Below are positions 45,610-55,012 of a DNA stretch of 64,000 nucleotides, in pieces. A program made the translations under genes and the position numbers. A model generated the notes under the pieces. The model was not told where the DNA came from. It worked only from the letters and a program-made list of their open reading frames with translations, and did not search any database. The stretch's first letter is position 1; each line of letters begins with the position of its first letter. This stretch comes from JAPOXR01 sp965221935. GTDB lineage: Bacteria > Pseudomonadota > Alphaproteobacteria > Rhodobacterales > Rhodobacteraceae. The stretch lies in the NCBI GenBank assembly GCA_965221935.1, contig CBDCSZ010000008.1:62001-126000 (forward strand), written 5' to 3'.

Positions 45610-45649
45610 GGCACTGCCGCTCGTTTCGCGGCGCCGGATCAGCAAGCCT

Positions 45650-46180
45650 GAAGCGGAATTTCCGTCGCGCCGGTCCCGCCTGCGGCCGGCCACGGCGCGG
45701 GTGGATGGAATAGACCGGAAATTCGGCGAGATTCCCAAGAACGGCAGCGAAAGGATCCATGTTTGCCCATTTGCGGACAACGGCGCCGATGCCGCTGTTC
45801 CCGGACAGCAGATGCAACGCCGCCTGCCGCATCTCGCACAGGCATTTGGCGAAATCACTCTCTGGCAGATCGCCAAGAATCCTCGTGGCCAACCCGCCGC
45901 TGGCGTCGGTTCCGACACCGAGAGCGCTGGACGGCGCCGGCAGGCCCCCTGCCCGCCTGCGAATGACCCTTTCCGGTGCGGCGCCCTGGACAATCCTGAA
46001 CTGCACGGGAAGCTGCCATGTTCCGGCATTGCCCCTAACGCCAGGATTTCCTGGAATCCAAGTCGGCGACATCAGCATGCCGACCGGTGCGCCGTAGACT
46101 GTCCTGCCGCCGCGCTCAAAATCAATTGCAGCCCCGTTCCAAACACCACGAGCCAGACTTGCCGAATTCCGCTGGAATTG
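45650..46180 (-). pseudogene. Asp/Glu racemase-like protein, internally deleted remnant
   Basis: The minus frame reads RGGRTVYGAPVGMLMSPTWI, then GNAGTWQLPVQFRIVQGAAP and ERVIRRRAGGLPAP, the N-terminal part of an aspartate/glutamate-racemase-like family, then jumps to ATRILGDLPESDFAKCLCEM and KWANMDPFAAVLGNLAEFPV with YSIHP, the C-terminal part. About 100 central residues, including the first catalytic cysteine, are missing; the second (normally ECTNM) is WANM. Non-functional as a racemase. It adjoins a D-amino-acid-dehydrogenase-like gene. Confidence 0.65.
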
Positions 46181-46405
46181 GAACCGTTTATTCAACTGTT
46201 TCCAGCCTTTTCCACCGGAGCGGCGCGGCACGGCTTCGGGCGGCGCACGCGCGGTCCGGGCTGCGGACACCCTTTCTTCACGGCGGCGGCGATGAGATTT
46301 GCGGTCTCCGAACAAGCGCCGACGGAGATTGTCGCAATTGCCGCCCTCTGGGAATAGAAAGCGCTCTTGGCTGACAGGAAAAACGGCTGCGGATGAGACA
46401 TCGCG

Positions 46406-47653
46406 ATGAAGGGGCGTTCCGAAAGAGTCGTGGTCATCGGCGCCGGGATCGCAGGTGTCTCGGCTGCGATCTGGCTGCAAAGGGAAGGCTGCGAAGTTGT
46501 TTTGGTTGACCGGCTCGATCCCGGCGAAGGCGCATCCTTTGGCAATGCCGGCGTGTTGGCTGTCTCGGCTGTGGTGCCTGTCACAACGCCCGGTCTCGCA
46601 ATGAAAGCGCCATTCCATGCGCTCAATCCCGACTCTCCGCTGTTTGTCGTCTGGCGGCGACTGCCGTTGTTTGCGCCTTGGCTGCTCCGTTATCTGCTGC
46701 ATGCCAACGACAAGGACACACGGCGGATCGCATCCGGGCTGGCGGATATTGTCTGCGATTCCGTCGAACAGCACGCAGCAATTGCGGTCGGCACCGGAGC
46801 CGAGAAGTGGCTGCGCGATTCTGACTACGTGTTCGCCTACAAATCGCGGGCCGAATTCGAACGGGACAGGTATGTTTGGTCGCTGCGGCGAGAGGCCGGA
46901 CTGACTCCCGAAATTGTTGAAGGCGGCGCGGTCCGCGAGGTGCAGCCGGCGCTTGGCCCGCGAACACAGCTCTTAGCGGTTCTGCGCAATCATGGCTATG
47001 TTCGCAGCCCCAGCCGCTATGTGAAGGACCTGGCAGCCCATTTTATCGACCAGGGCGGCGCGTTCAGGAAGACACAGGTCCGCAGGATAGGCCTTAGCGG
47101 AGGCCGGGTGCGTTCCGTTGACACCGATTACGGCGGAATTGCCTGCGAGACGGCGGTTATTGCCGCCGGAGTCTGGTCTGGAGACCTGCTTCAGTCAATC
47201 GGCCTGAAGATCCCGGTGCAGTCCGAACGCGGCTATCATCTGCACTTCAAAAACCCGTCATTTGAATTCGCCGGCCCAATCATGGTGGCGGCAGGCAAAT
47301 TTGTCGCGACGCCCATGGAAGACGGCATACGCTGCGCCGGCGTGCTGGAATTCGGCGGCCTCGGTCAGCCGCCATCGACTGCACCTCTCGCCTTCATCCG
47401 CCGCAAGGCAACCGAAGTGTTTCCCAATCTGCAATGGGACAGCGAAGAACAATGGTCCGGCCACCGCCCCGCTCCCTGCGATAGTTTGCCGCTTATCGGC
47501 GAGGCCGCATCGACGCGCGTGTTCATGGCGTTCGGGCACCATCACATAGGTCTGACCGGCGGTCCCAAAACTGGAAGAATCGTGGCCAGACTTGTGGCAG
47601 GAGGCGATCCCGGGCTGGATGCCTCTGTGTTCAGCCCCAACCGATTCCGCTGA
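46406..47653 (+). CDS. FAD-dependent D-amino acid dehydrogenase-like (DadA-type) protein
   Basis: The 415-residue DAO-family flavoprotein has VVVIGAGIAGVSAAIWLQRE at the N-terminus, SFGNAGVLAVSAVVPVTTPG typical of DadA, and a C-terminal GHRPAPCDSLPLIGEAASTR with FGHHHIGLTGGPKTGRIVAR. It would oxidise a D-amino acid or a cyclic imino acid, passing electrons to the respiratory chain. The neighbouring racemase-like relic suggests a former pair acting on one amino acid. Complete. Confidence 0.88.
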   Translation: MKGRSERVVVIGAGIAGVSAAIWLQREGCEVVLVDRLDPGEGASFGNAGVLAVSAVVPVTTPGLAMKAPFHALNPDSPLFVVWRRLPLFAPWLLRYLLHANDKDTRRIASGLADIVCDSVEQHAAIAVGTGAEKWLRDSDYVFAYKSRAEFERDRYVWSLRREAGLTPEIVEGGAVREVQPALGPRTQLLAVLRNHGYVRSPSRYVKDLAAHFIDQGGAFRKTQVRRIGLSGGRVRSVDTDYGGIACETAVIAAGVWSGDLLQSIGLKIPVQSERGYHLHFKNPSFEFAGPIMVAAGKFVATPMEDGIRCAGVLEFGGLGQPPSTAPLAFIRRKATEVFPNLQWDSEEQWSGHRPAPCDSLPLIGEAASTRVFMAFGHHHIGLTGGPKTGRIVARLVAGGDPGLDASVFSPNRFR

Positions 47654-48249
47654 CCCGCCTGACCGAAAGCGAGTCAGACATTGAGTCAATGCCTGCCTCT
47701 TTGCCAATTTACTGTGTTTAGGACGGCGCAAAGGAGTCTTGCGCAAACAGGCTATTGAACACAAAGGGACAGCGCAGGCGCTGGCTGGAGATCCGGTGGA
47801 TTGCGATTCCTCGGCTCTGCCCGTGTTCCGGGCCAAGAATGCAATCAAGGCTGCCTGTTGATCAAGAAAGCTGAACCACATTTCGCAGGGGTTGGACGCC
47901 ACACGGACATGGATACTGCAGCTCGCCATGGCAGCGGGATCCAAAATCTTCGTTGAGGCATTGACAGGCAATCTGGTGCGGATTGTGTTTTTCGGAACCC
48001 GCGGGCCCACACGCAGGCGGGCGGGCGAAAGGGAAGCCGGCGGGACACGAACACCTGGTTATGAATTTCTGTCCGTCCCGTTCATGCTGCATGGAACGGA
48101 CGTCCGGGCCGGTCTGGCTGTGATCGGCGCCATGGTCTTGATGGGGGCCATCCCGATCGCTTTCCCGGAACTTGCGGCCGACCTGGCGGAGAGCGTCAGC
48201 CAGCGGTAACCGGCGGCGATTGTGTTGCACCTTTGCGCAATTTCTCTAG
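47654..48249. other. Non-coding region with no recognised gene
   Basis: Nearly 600 bp between the DadA-like gene and the IS1380 derivative. A plus frame at 47892-48209 (105 codons) has a hydrophobic end (AVIGAMVLMGAIPIAF) but no ribosome site and no family match that I recognise. Part of it may be the promoter region of the ABC operon, now separated by the mobile element. Confidence 0.4.
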
Positions 48250-48694
48250 CCCGCATTTCTCATACCTGCATGCGAAAGCGGCCGCAGCACGGTTTTTGCG
48301 GATTTTCAGGATGCCGGCGGCGTCGGCGGCCGGCGGGTGTGTTTTTGCGGTTATTTTCGGGCGGCGGGGCGCAGCTCGGCCTCCCCTTCGGCGGGGCGGC
48401 CGCTGGCGGGCTGTCCGGGCGCGCGCCTCCGGTCGGTCAGTCGGGGGCGAGGTCCATGCCCTGCGCGGCGAGGCCGGCGAGCAGCGCGCCGGCGTTGGAA
48501 GTGATCGCGCCGCCCGGGAAATCGGCCTCGATGCGGGGCTGGCGCACGCCTCCGGGGGATTGACAGGAGAGCTTCGGGCCGGTACAGACTGTCGGCATGG
48601 GGAGACCTCGCTTTCTGAGCCGTTTGTTTATTCAATTCAACAGCTTATAGAGGATTCTCCCCTGCTTTGCAACACCCTGTTTGAAAAATTCGGG
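48250..48694 (-). mobile_element. Non-autonomous IS1380 derivative (445 bp)
   Basis: Ends cccgcatttctcatac and, read inward from 48694, cccgaatttttcaaac match the IS1380 ends at 28812-30530. A CTAG duplication flanks it (48246-48249 and 48695-48698). It keeps both ends and the transposase start and stop regions but lacks about 1.2 kb of the middle. It lies 43 bp upstream of the solute-binding protein start codon. Confidence 0.9.
48437..48598 (-). pseudogene. Internally deleted IS1380 transposase (53 codons)
   Basis: The frame starts at ATG 48598 (CQSPGGVRQPRIEADFPGGA, then ITSNAGALLAGLAAQGMDL) and ends APD at TGA 48437. In the full IS1380 protein GMNL occurs near residue 48 and WMNLAPD is the C-terminus, so the deletion joined two copies of an M-N/D-L codon repeat and kept the frame. 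The peptide has no catalytic residue. Confidence 0.85.
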
Positions 48695-48737
48695 CTAGGA
48701 TGCTTGCAAACCTATTCATTGAAACGGGAGACATGCC

Positions 48738-50054
48738 ATGGATGGCAAGAAACTGACGCTGGCGGCGGCTGTCGCAGCATTCGCAGCCACTGCCGCGGCG
48801 GCGCAGGATCTGATTGACCACAACTTGCTGGCCGGCAAGCCGTTTGCCGGGACCAAGCTCAGCATCCTGTCGGTCGTCACGCCGCAGTTTGACGGACTGA
48901 TGCTGCGCGACGGGGAATTCACCGAACTGACGGGCATCGAAACCGAATGGACCTTCATTCCATTTGTTTCGCTGCAGGAAAAAATCGCTGCGGAAGGGCT
49001 GGCCGCGACCGGCACCTACGATGTCGTCAACTATCTTGACAGCTGGGGCCCTGCCAACAGCCACTGGCTCCTGCCGATCGACGATCTGATGGCGCGCGAC
49101 GGCATCTCGATGGACCGTTATCCCGCCGCATTTGCCCGTTCAGCGCAGTTTGAAGGCCAAACGCTGGGGTTCCCGTTGAGAGCGCACCCGCAGCTGCTCT
49201 TCTATCGCGCGGATCTGATCCCAAACCCGCCAACATCATGGGCGGAAGTGGTTTCCATCGGCAAGGAGCTGATGGAGTCCCATCCCGATGTCGCGCCGAT
49301 CGCGCTGTATTTCAACAACGACGGAAACCGGCAGAATCTGTTCATCTGGCTGAACTTTGTATGGGCCGCCGGGGCTGACATTTTCAATGACGACTGGACC
49401 GCGGCGTGGACCAGCGAAGAAGCACTGAAGGCGACCGAAGACTATATCGCTCTGCATACGACCCACGAAGTCACCAATCCGAACTCGGTGTCATTCAACG
49501 AACAGGATGCGCGGCAGTCCTTCATGCAGGGCAATTCGGCAATGATCCCGGTCTGGTGGTGGGCATATTCCGGATTTTACAATCCCGATGCATCGACCCT
49601 GACCAAGGATCAGGTCAATTTCGCCGGCATGCCATCTTATGAAGGCGTGACCAAGACCTTCGCGATCTCCATGCCGTTCTCGATCTCAACTTATTCGGAC
49701 AAACAGGGCGCCGCGTGGGAATTCCTGAAATGGCTGTCCAATCCTTCCATGGACCGGGCAAACGCCATTGAGCGCGAAGTCGCCGGCAAGAAGATCGTCA
49801 ATAACGTGGTGACACACATCTCCAGCCTGACGGATCCCGATGTCAACGCCGCAAACGACGGCATCCAAGTCGCCGCGTGGGACTCGCTGCAAGAGTCTGA
49901 CATCATGCCGCAGATCGAAGAATGGCCCGAGATCGGCGATATTCTTTCAGCGGCGATCGCTCGCGCCGCCGCCGGCGGCAATGTCAGGGAACTGATGATT
50001 GAAGCCGCCGGGCAGTCCGACCGCATTCTCCGGCGCTCTGGACGGATCAACTAG
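48738..50054 (+). CDS. Sugar-type ABC transporter solute-binding protein
   Basis: The 438-residue protein has a signal peptide (LTLAAAVAAFAATAAAAQ) and an SBP family 1 body: GKPFAGTKLSILSVVTPQFD, FEELTGI-like FTELTGIETEWTFIP, LPIDDLMARD and AWTSEEALKATEDYIAL. It captures a sugar, polyol or related solute in the periplasm. It is the first gene of a four-gene importer (two permeases and an ATPase follow). GGGAGA lies before ATG 48738. The IS1380 derivative ends 43 bp upstream, so the original promoter was displaced or is now in or near the element. Confidence 0.93.
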   Translation: MDGKKLTLAAAVAAFAATAAAAQDLIDHNLLAGKPFAGTKLSILSVVTPQFDGLMLRDGEFTELTGIETEWTFIPFVSLQEKIAAEGLAATGTYDVVNYLDSWGPANSHWLLPIDDLMARDGISMDRYPAAFARSAQFEGQTLGFPLRAHPQLLFYRADLIPNPPTSWAEVVSIGKELMESHPDVAPIALYFNNDGNRQNLFIWLNFVWAAGADIFNDDWTAAWTSEEALKATEDYIALHTTHEVTNPNSVSFNEQDARQSFMQGNSAMIPVWWWAYSGFYNPDASTLTKDQVNFAGMPSYEGVTKTFAISMPFSISTYSDKQGAAWEFLKWLSNPSMDRANAIEREVAGKKIVNNVVTHISSLTDPDVNAANDGIQVAAWDSLQESDIMPQIEEWPEIGDILSAAIARAAAGGNVRELMIEAAGQSDRILRRSGRIN

Positions 50055-50119
50055 GCGAACATTTTCGGCGGCGGCGCGGCCGGCTTGCCGCGCCGCTGTC
50101 CGGGTTTTGGCAATGCCGC

Positions 50120-50992
50120 ATGCGTGACCGCACACTCAAATACCTGCTGGTGCTGCCGGCGGTTGTGGTCGTGTTCGCCACCGCGGTCTGGCCGCTGATT
50201 CAATCGTTCATTTTTTCGCTGTATCAGGGAAGGCTGACACGGCCCGGTTTCCCACAAGGCTATATCGGTTCGGAGAACTACTATTGGGCGATATTTGAAG
50301 AACCCGCCTTTTGGAATTCCGTCGTCGTCACCGCGGTCTACACGATCGTCACCGTCGCTCTGACGGTCCTCCTGGCGCTTGGGTTGGCATTGCTGCTGGT
50401 TCCCGGCGGCAGGTTCCGCGGCGGTGTCCAGACATTGCTCATTCTGCCCTTCGCCATGTCGCCGGCTCTGATCGGAGTTTCGTTCCGGTTTATGTTCAAC
50501 CCGGAGTTTGGCCTGTTTGACGCCTTTTTCGGACTGCTCATCCCGCCCCTGGCCGACATCAACTGGCTCTCTGAGCCGACGCTCGCATTCGCCGTGTGCG
50601 TCATGGCGGATGTCTGGGGCTGGATTCCGTTCCTGACGCTTGTTCTCATTGGCGGTCTGGCGGCGGTTCCGCGCGACACAATTGAAGCGGCAGAAGTTGA
50701 CGGCGCTTGCGCCTGGCAGGTGTTCCGCGATGTGACGCTGCCGCAGCTGACCCCAGTCCTCGCAGTGGTCATCATCCTGAAGTCGATTTTCTCGCTGAAA
50801 ACCTTCGACCAAGTGTACATGCTCACCAATGGCGGGCCGGGTGCGGCCACCCAAACGCTGAGCCACTACATCTACTTCAATGGCCTCAAATATGGGCAGA
50901 TCGGATATTCGGCGTCAGTCGCCTGGCTGATGGTCATTCCGATGATTTTCCTGACCTACGCCTATGCCAGGCTTGTCTTCCAAAGGAACTGA
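50120..50992 (+). CDS. ABC transporter permease (UgpA/LacF-like)
   Basis: The 290-residue protein has six membrane segments (first YLLVLPAVVVVFATAVWPLI) and the cytoplasmic EAA loop AAEVDGACAWQVFRDVTLPQ that contacts the ATPase. It pairs with the next permease, 3 bp downstream of its stop, to form the channel. Family members import sugars, glycerol-3-phosphate or polyols. Confidence 0.93.
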   Translation: MRDRTLKYLLVLPAVVVVFATAVWPLIQSFIFSLYQGRLTRPGFPQGYIGSENYYWAIFEEPAFWNSVVVTAVYTIVTVALTVLLALGLALLLVPGGRFRGGVQTLLILPFAMSPALIGVSFRFMFNPEFGLFDAFFGLLIPPLADINWLSEPTLAFAVCVMADVWGWIPFLTLVLIGGLAAVPRDTIEAAEVDGACAWQVFRDVTLPQLTPVLAVVIILKSIFSLKTFDQVYMLTNGGPGAATQTLSHYIYFNGLKYGQIGYSASVAWLMVIPMIFLTYAYARLVFQRN

Positions 50993-50995
50993 CCG

Positions 50996-51823
50996 GTGAC
51001 CGGCCGCGGCAAACGGGCTGTGTGGCGGCTGATTCAGACGGTTCTGATTTTGTGTGCGACGGCGGTGATGCTGGTGCCGATTTTCTGGATCTTTCTTGCC
51101 GCCTTCAAGACCCATGTCGATGTCTATCAGCTGAAGATCCTGTTCCGGCCGACGCTGGAGAATTTCGGGCTGGTGTTCGCTCCCCCCTATTATCTGGGCC
51201 AGAAACTGTTCAACTCCACAATTGTCGCCGCCGCCACAGTGGCCATAGCGATCCCAGTCGCGACCTGCGCCGCATATTCGTTCTCCCGGTTCCAGCTCCG
51301 CGGTGCGACGGCGCTGCTGGTGCTGATTCTGGCGACCCAGTTTGTTCCCGCGGTCGTGATCGTGTTGCCGTTTTTTGTGATGTTCCGCGACATCGGCCTG
51401 CTCGATACGCGGGTCGGACTGGTTCTGGTCAATCTCGCAATTGTGATGCCCTTCGCCGTCTGGTTGATCAAGGGGTTCATCGACGGCATCCCCATTGACA
51501 CCGAGGAGGCGGCCATGGTCGACGGCTCAAGCCGCCTACAGGTGATCCGAAACATCGTGCTGCCGATGGCGGCTCCGGGCCTGATCACATCCGGCATCTT
51601 TTGCTTTATCATCGCCTGGAACGAGTTTCTGTTTGCCCTGATCCTGACCAACAAGGATGCTGTCACACTGCCGATCGGCCTGGCCCTGTTCAAGGCGGAA
51701 GAAGGCGATCTGTGGAATCTTCTGTCGGCCGCGGGGATCATCATCATGGTGCCGATGTTTGTGCTGGCTTTGGTGATCAGGAAACATTTCGTCCAGGGCA
51801 TGACTATGGGAGCGGTGCGCTGA
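50996..51823 (+). CDS. ABC transporter permease (MalG/UgpE-like)
   Basis: This 275-residue second permease starts at GTG 50996, three bases after its partner. It has six membrane segments and the EAA loop EEAAMVDGSSRLQVIRNIVL, followed by PMAAPGLITSGIFCFIIAWN, a MalG-family hallmark. Its stop overlaps the ATPase start (TGATG). Confidence 0.93.
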   Translation: MTGRGKRAVWRLIQTVLILCATAVMLVPIFWIFLAAFKTHVDVYQLKILFRPTLENFGLVFAPPYYLGQKLFNSTIVAAATVAIAIPVATCAAYSFSRFQLRGATALLVLILATQFVPAVVIVLPFFVMFRDIGLLDTRVGLVLVNLAIVMPFAVWLIKGFIDGIPIDTEEAAMVDGSSRLQVIRNIVLPMAAPGLITSGIFCFIIAWNEFLFALILTNKDAVTLPIGLALFKAEEGDLWNLLSAAGIIIMVPMFVLALVIRKHFVQGMTMGAVR

Positions 51824-52887
51824 TGACTGGAGTGCGACTTAAGAACATCACCAAACGCTGGGGAGAATTCATCGGCGTCGACAACCAGAGTCTGGATATC
51901 AGGGATCGCGAGTTTCTGGTTCTGCTCGGACCGTCGGGCTGTGGAAAGACCACGACCATGCGCATGATCGCCGGCCTCGAGGAACCGACCGCGGGCGAAA
52001 TCTGGATCGGCGACCGGATGGTCAACGACGATTTGCCGAAAGACCGCAATGTGGCGATGGTGTTCCAGAATTACGGCCTCTATCCGCACATGTCCGTGTT
52101 TGACAACATTGCCTATCCGCTGCGTGTCCGCAAAACCGACAAAGCGAAGATTGAAACAAGGGTCCAGGAAGCGGCGGCAAAGGTGGAACTCACCGATTTT
52201 CTTTCCCGGAAGCCGCGGGCGCTGTCCGGCGGCCAACGGCAACGGGTTGCGCTGGCGCGGGCGATTGTAAGAACACCCCTGGTCTTCCTGATGGACGAGC
52301 CGCTGTCCAATTTGGACGCAAAACTTCGGGTCAGCATGCGGGCGGAGCTGAAACATCTCAGTCATCAGCTGCAGATCACAACCGTTTACGTCACCCACGA
52401 CCAAATCGAGGCGATGACACTGGCTGACCGCGTCGGTGTGATGAACCATGGCCGCATTCATCAGCTCGGGACACCGGACGAGATTTACAACGATCCGGCA
52501 AATATTTTTGTCGCCGGATTCATCGGCTCTCCAGCCATGAACCTGCTGCAGGGAAGTATCGAGTCGGGTGAGTTTTTGACCGGCGGAGGACGGCGGATCG
52601 CTGCCGCCGCCACAGCAGATTGTGAGGCGGCGGCGCTGGGTATCCGGCCAGAGGATATCAGCATTGCGGATTCAGGCGACGGCGCTTTGGAGGCGACCGT
52701 CTATGCGACCGAAAACACCGGCGAGAGCGTCGTCGTGACAGCGCAGCTCGGCGAGCAGAGGCTGACCTGTAAAGGCGACCGCTACCTCAAGGTTGCGATC
52801 AATGACCGCATATGGCTCAGGATCAATCCGCACCATACTTATTATTTCGACCGAAACACCGGTGAGCGCATACGCCCCGGAAGCTGA
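51823..52887 (+). CDS. ABC transporter ATPase (UgpC/MalK/MsmX-like)
   Basis: The 354-residue protein starts at ATG 51823 and contains Walker A GPSGCGKTTTMRMIAG, Q-loop VFQNYGLYPHMSV, signature LSGGQRQRVALARAIVR, Walker B VFLMDEPLSNLDAKLR and the H-loop THDQIEAM. The C-terminal TOBE-like domain (NRTGESV-like TENTGESVVVTAQLGEQ) is typical of MalK-type subunits. It energises the preceding permeases. Confidence 0.95.
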   Translation: MTGVRLKNITKRWGEFIGVDNQSLDIRDREFLVLLGPSGCGKTTTMRMIAGLEEPTAGEIWIGDRMVNDDLPKDRNVAMVFQNYGLYPHMSVFDNIAYPLRVRKTDKAKIETRVQEAAAKVELTDFLSRKPRALSGGQRQRVALARAIVRTPLVFLMDEPLSNLDAKLRVSMRAELKHLSHQLQITTVYVTHDQIEAMTLADRVGVMNHGRIHQLGTPDEIYNDPANIFVAGFIGSPAMNLLQGSIESGEFLTGGGRRIAAAATADCEAAALGIRPEDISIADSGDGALEATVYATENTGESVVVTAQLGEQRLTCKGDRYLKVAINDRIWLRINPHHTYYFDRNTGERIRPGS

Positions 52888-53056
52888 CTCGGGCACATTT
52901 TTCATTCCTGCGAAGCGCCGCATTTTCGCCGGGCCAGCCACAGACTTTGCAGAATTCAGGAACGCGGTTATCATGTGCCTGCCGGAAGAATGACCAACCG
53001 GCGCTGAGTCGCGCGGAAATGCCGGCACGGCAAGCTTCATAAGGGAGGTTTCAATC

Positions 53057-54733
53057 ATGGCTGACAACAGTCGTCACGCCGACATGGTTGCGAAGTCCGG
53101 CATCCTGACCGGACTGCACCCGGGAATGGGTATCGCAGCTAAAGTTATGGTTGTTGCGTTTGTGTTGTTCACAATTCTGAACGTTGAGTTTGCCAACAAT
53201 GTCTACAGCACGATCCGCGACTGGATCCAAAGCGGCCTCAGCTGGTACTACATCTCCGCCGTCACCGTGATGTTCGGCGCCTGCATGTTTCTGATGTTTT
53301 CCAAGTGGGGCAAACTCCGCCTTGGTGACGATGACAGCCGGCCTGAGTTCAGGTCTTTTTCGTGGTTTGCAATGCTGTTCTCCGCCGGTGTCGGCATTGG
53401 GATCCTGTTCTTTGGGGTCGCCGAACCGATTTTCTATTTCGATAACTCCGGCGCCTTTGGTTATCCAAACAATCCGCATGCCGACAACCAGGGGCATACC
53501 GAGATGACCATCCTGCGGGCTGTCGACGCGATGCGGGTCACCTTCTTCCATTGGGGATTTCATGCCTGGGCAGTCTACGTCGTCGTCGGCCTGTGCCTGG
53601 CCTATTTCGGTTTCCGCAAGAAGCTGCCTCTGACACTTCGCTCATCGCTCTATCCGATCATGGGCGACCGGATTTACGGCGGAGTCGGACATGCGGTTGA
53701 TCTTCTGGCGGTTTTTGGAACGGTCTTTGGTGTTGCCACCTCACTTGGCCTCGGCGTGAGTCAGATGGCTGCGGGGCTGAATTACCTGTTCGGCATCAGC
53801 GACGGCATTGTGACACAGCTGATCCTGATCCTTGTGATCTCAATTATCGCCACGATGTCAGCGGTTTCCGGTGTCGGCAACGGCATCCGGATCATCTCCG
53901 AATGGAATATCTGGCTTTCAATCGTGCTGCTTGCCACATTTGTGGCGGTCGGCCCGTTCACTTGGCTGATGAGTTTCTTCATCACCGCCGTCGGCGACTA
54001 CCTGTGGAACTTTATCCCGCTGGGATTCTGGACCGCAAATGAGCCTTCGGAGGTCGCATGGCAAGGCGGCTGGACAGTGTTCTACTGGGGATGGTGGATT
54101 TCGTGGGCGCCGTTTGTCGGCATGTTCATTGCCAGGATTTCCCGCGGCCGGACCATCCGGGAATTCATGGTGGGCGTGATGTTCGTGCCAACGACCATCG
54201 CATTTTTCTGGCTTTGCATGTTTGGCGGCAATGCCATCTGGCAGGAACTGACCGCCATTGGCGGTCCCGCCGCTGAAGGCGGCGCCGGCATCATTGAAAC
54301 GGTTCGCAACTGGAATCTGCCAAACGCATTGTACCAGACCATCGACAATCTCGGCAAAACTTCGTGGCTGGGAGACATGGGCTGGGTCGCATGGCCGCTG
54401 TCGGCCTTGGCCACCCTGCTGCTGGCATCATGGTTCATCACATCTTCGGATTCGGGAACCCTGGTCATAACCACGATGCTGTCGATGGGCGATGACGATC
54501 CGCCAAAGATTTTTCGGATTGTCTGGGGACTCGGTGAAGGCGGTGTCGCCGCGGTGCTGCTGGTGGCAGGCGGTCTCGGGGCGCTGCAGACGGCCTCGAT
54601 TGCAGCTGGATTCCCGATATCGGTCATTATGCTGTTGATGACCTGGGGATTGATCAAGTCCCTGTCTGAAGATCCGAGCGCGGTCCCGTCGCCTGATGCG
54701 GAGGCTCCGGAGCGCGCGCCTCAGGCTGCGTGA
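53057..54733 (+). CDS. BCCT-family transporter (betaine/carnitine/choline type)
   Basis: The 558-residue protein has 12 membrane segments and the BCCT signature region: MLFSAGVGIGILFFGVAEPI, FHWGFHAWAVYVVVGLCLAY and, later, GWTVFYWGWWISWAPFVGMF, with the conserved tryptophans of the aromatic box. GGGAGG precedes ATG 53057. It would import a quaternary ammonium compound using a Na+ or H+ gradient. With amine oxidases and the N-alkylglutamate genes elsewhere in the window it could feed methylated-amine metabolism (inference). A short C-terminal tail suggests little osmosensing. Confidence 0.94.
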   Translation: MADNSRHADMVAKSGILTGLHPGMGIAAKVMVVAFVLFTILNVEFANNVYSTIRDWIQSGLSWYYISAVTVMFGACMFLMFSKWGKLRLGDDDSRPEFRSFSWFAMLFSAGVGIGILFFGVAEPIFYFDNSGAFGYPNNPHADNQGHTEMTILRAVDAMRVTFFHWGFHAWAVYVVVGLCLAYFGFRKKLPLTLRSSLYPIMGDRIYGGVGHAVDLLAVFGTVFGVATSLGLGVSQMAAGLNYLFGISDGIVTQLILILVISIIATMSAVSGVGNGIRIISEWNIWLSIVLLATFVAVGPFTWLMSFFITAVGDYLWNFIPLGFWTANEPSEVAWQGGWTVFYWGWWISWAPFVGMFIARISRGRTIREFMVGVMFVPTTIAFFWLCMFGGNAIWQELTAIGGPAAEGGAGIIETVRNWNLPNALYQTIDNLGKTSWLGDMGWVAWPLSALATLLLASWFITSSDSGTLVITTMLSMGDDDPPKIFRIVWGLGEGGVAAVLLVAGGLGALQTASIAAGFPISVIMLLMTWGLIKSLSEDPSAVPSPDAEAPERAPQAA

Positions 54734-54778
54734 CGGCAGGCCGCTGACCCCGCCACGGCCCGAGCACACAACACTCAC

Positions 54779-54800
54779 GGGCGGCGTTTCACCGCCGCCC
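54779..54800 (+). terminator. Hairpin terminator after BCCT gene
   Basis: gggcggcg and cgccgccc form an 8-bp stem with a 6-base loop 45 bp past the BCCT stop. No T run follows, so termination may be Rho-assisted. A weak GTG frame follows (about 54865) with a signal-peptide-like start but no other support. Confidence 0.55.
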
Positions 54801-55012
54801 GCTGGCATACACGCTGCGCGAATGTTGCCTGTCGGCAGTGTGAAGGTGTGACTGGAGCGGCACTGTGCGTGCATTTCGCCTCATCGGCATCGCGGCGCTT
54901 CTCCTTATGGCGGGTGAAAGCGGGAGATTCCGTCACCGCCGGGGCACGGGCGGCCGGAGCCGTTCAAAACGCTCAAAAATCTGCTGGGCGCGCCGTGCCC
55001 TGCCCCAAGGGA

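Noticed and set aside
45602..46774. 390-codon minus frame as one gene
   Set aside because: Its upper part is antisense to the DadA-like gene; only 45650-46180 shows racemase homology, so I kept that as a pseudogene.
47892..48209. 105-codon ORF as a membrane protein gene
   Set aside because: One hydrophobic stretch only, no ribosome site, no recognised family.
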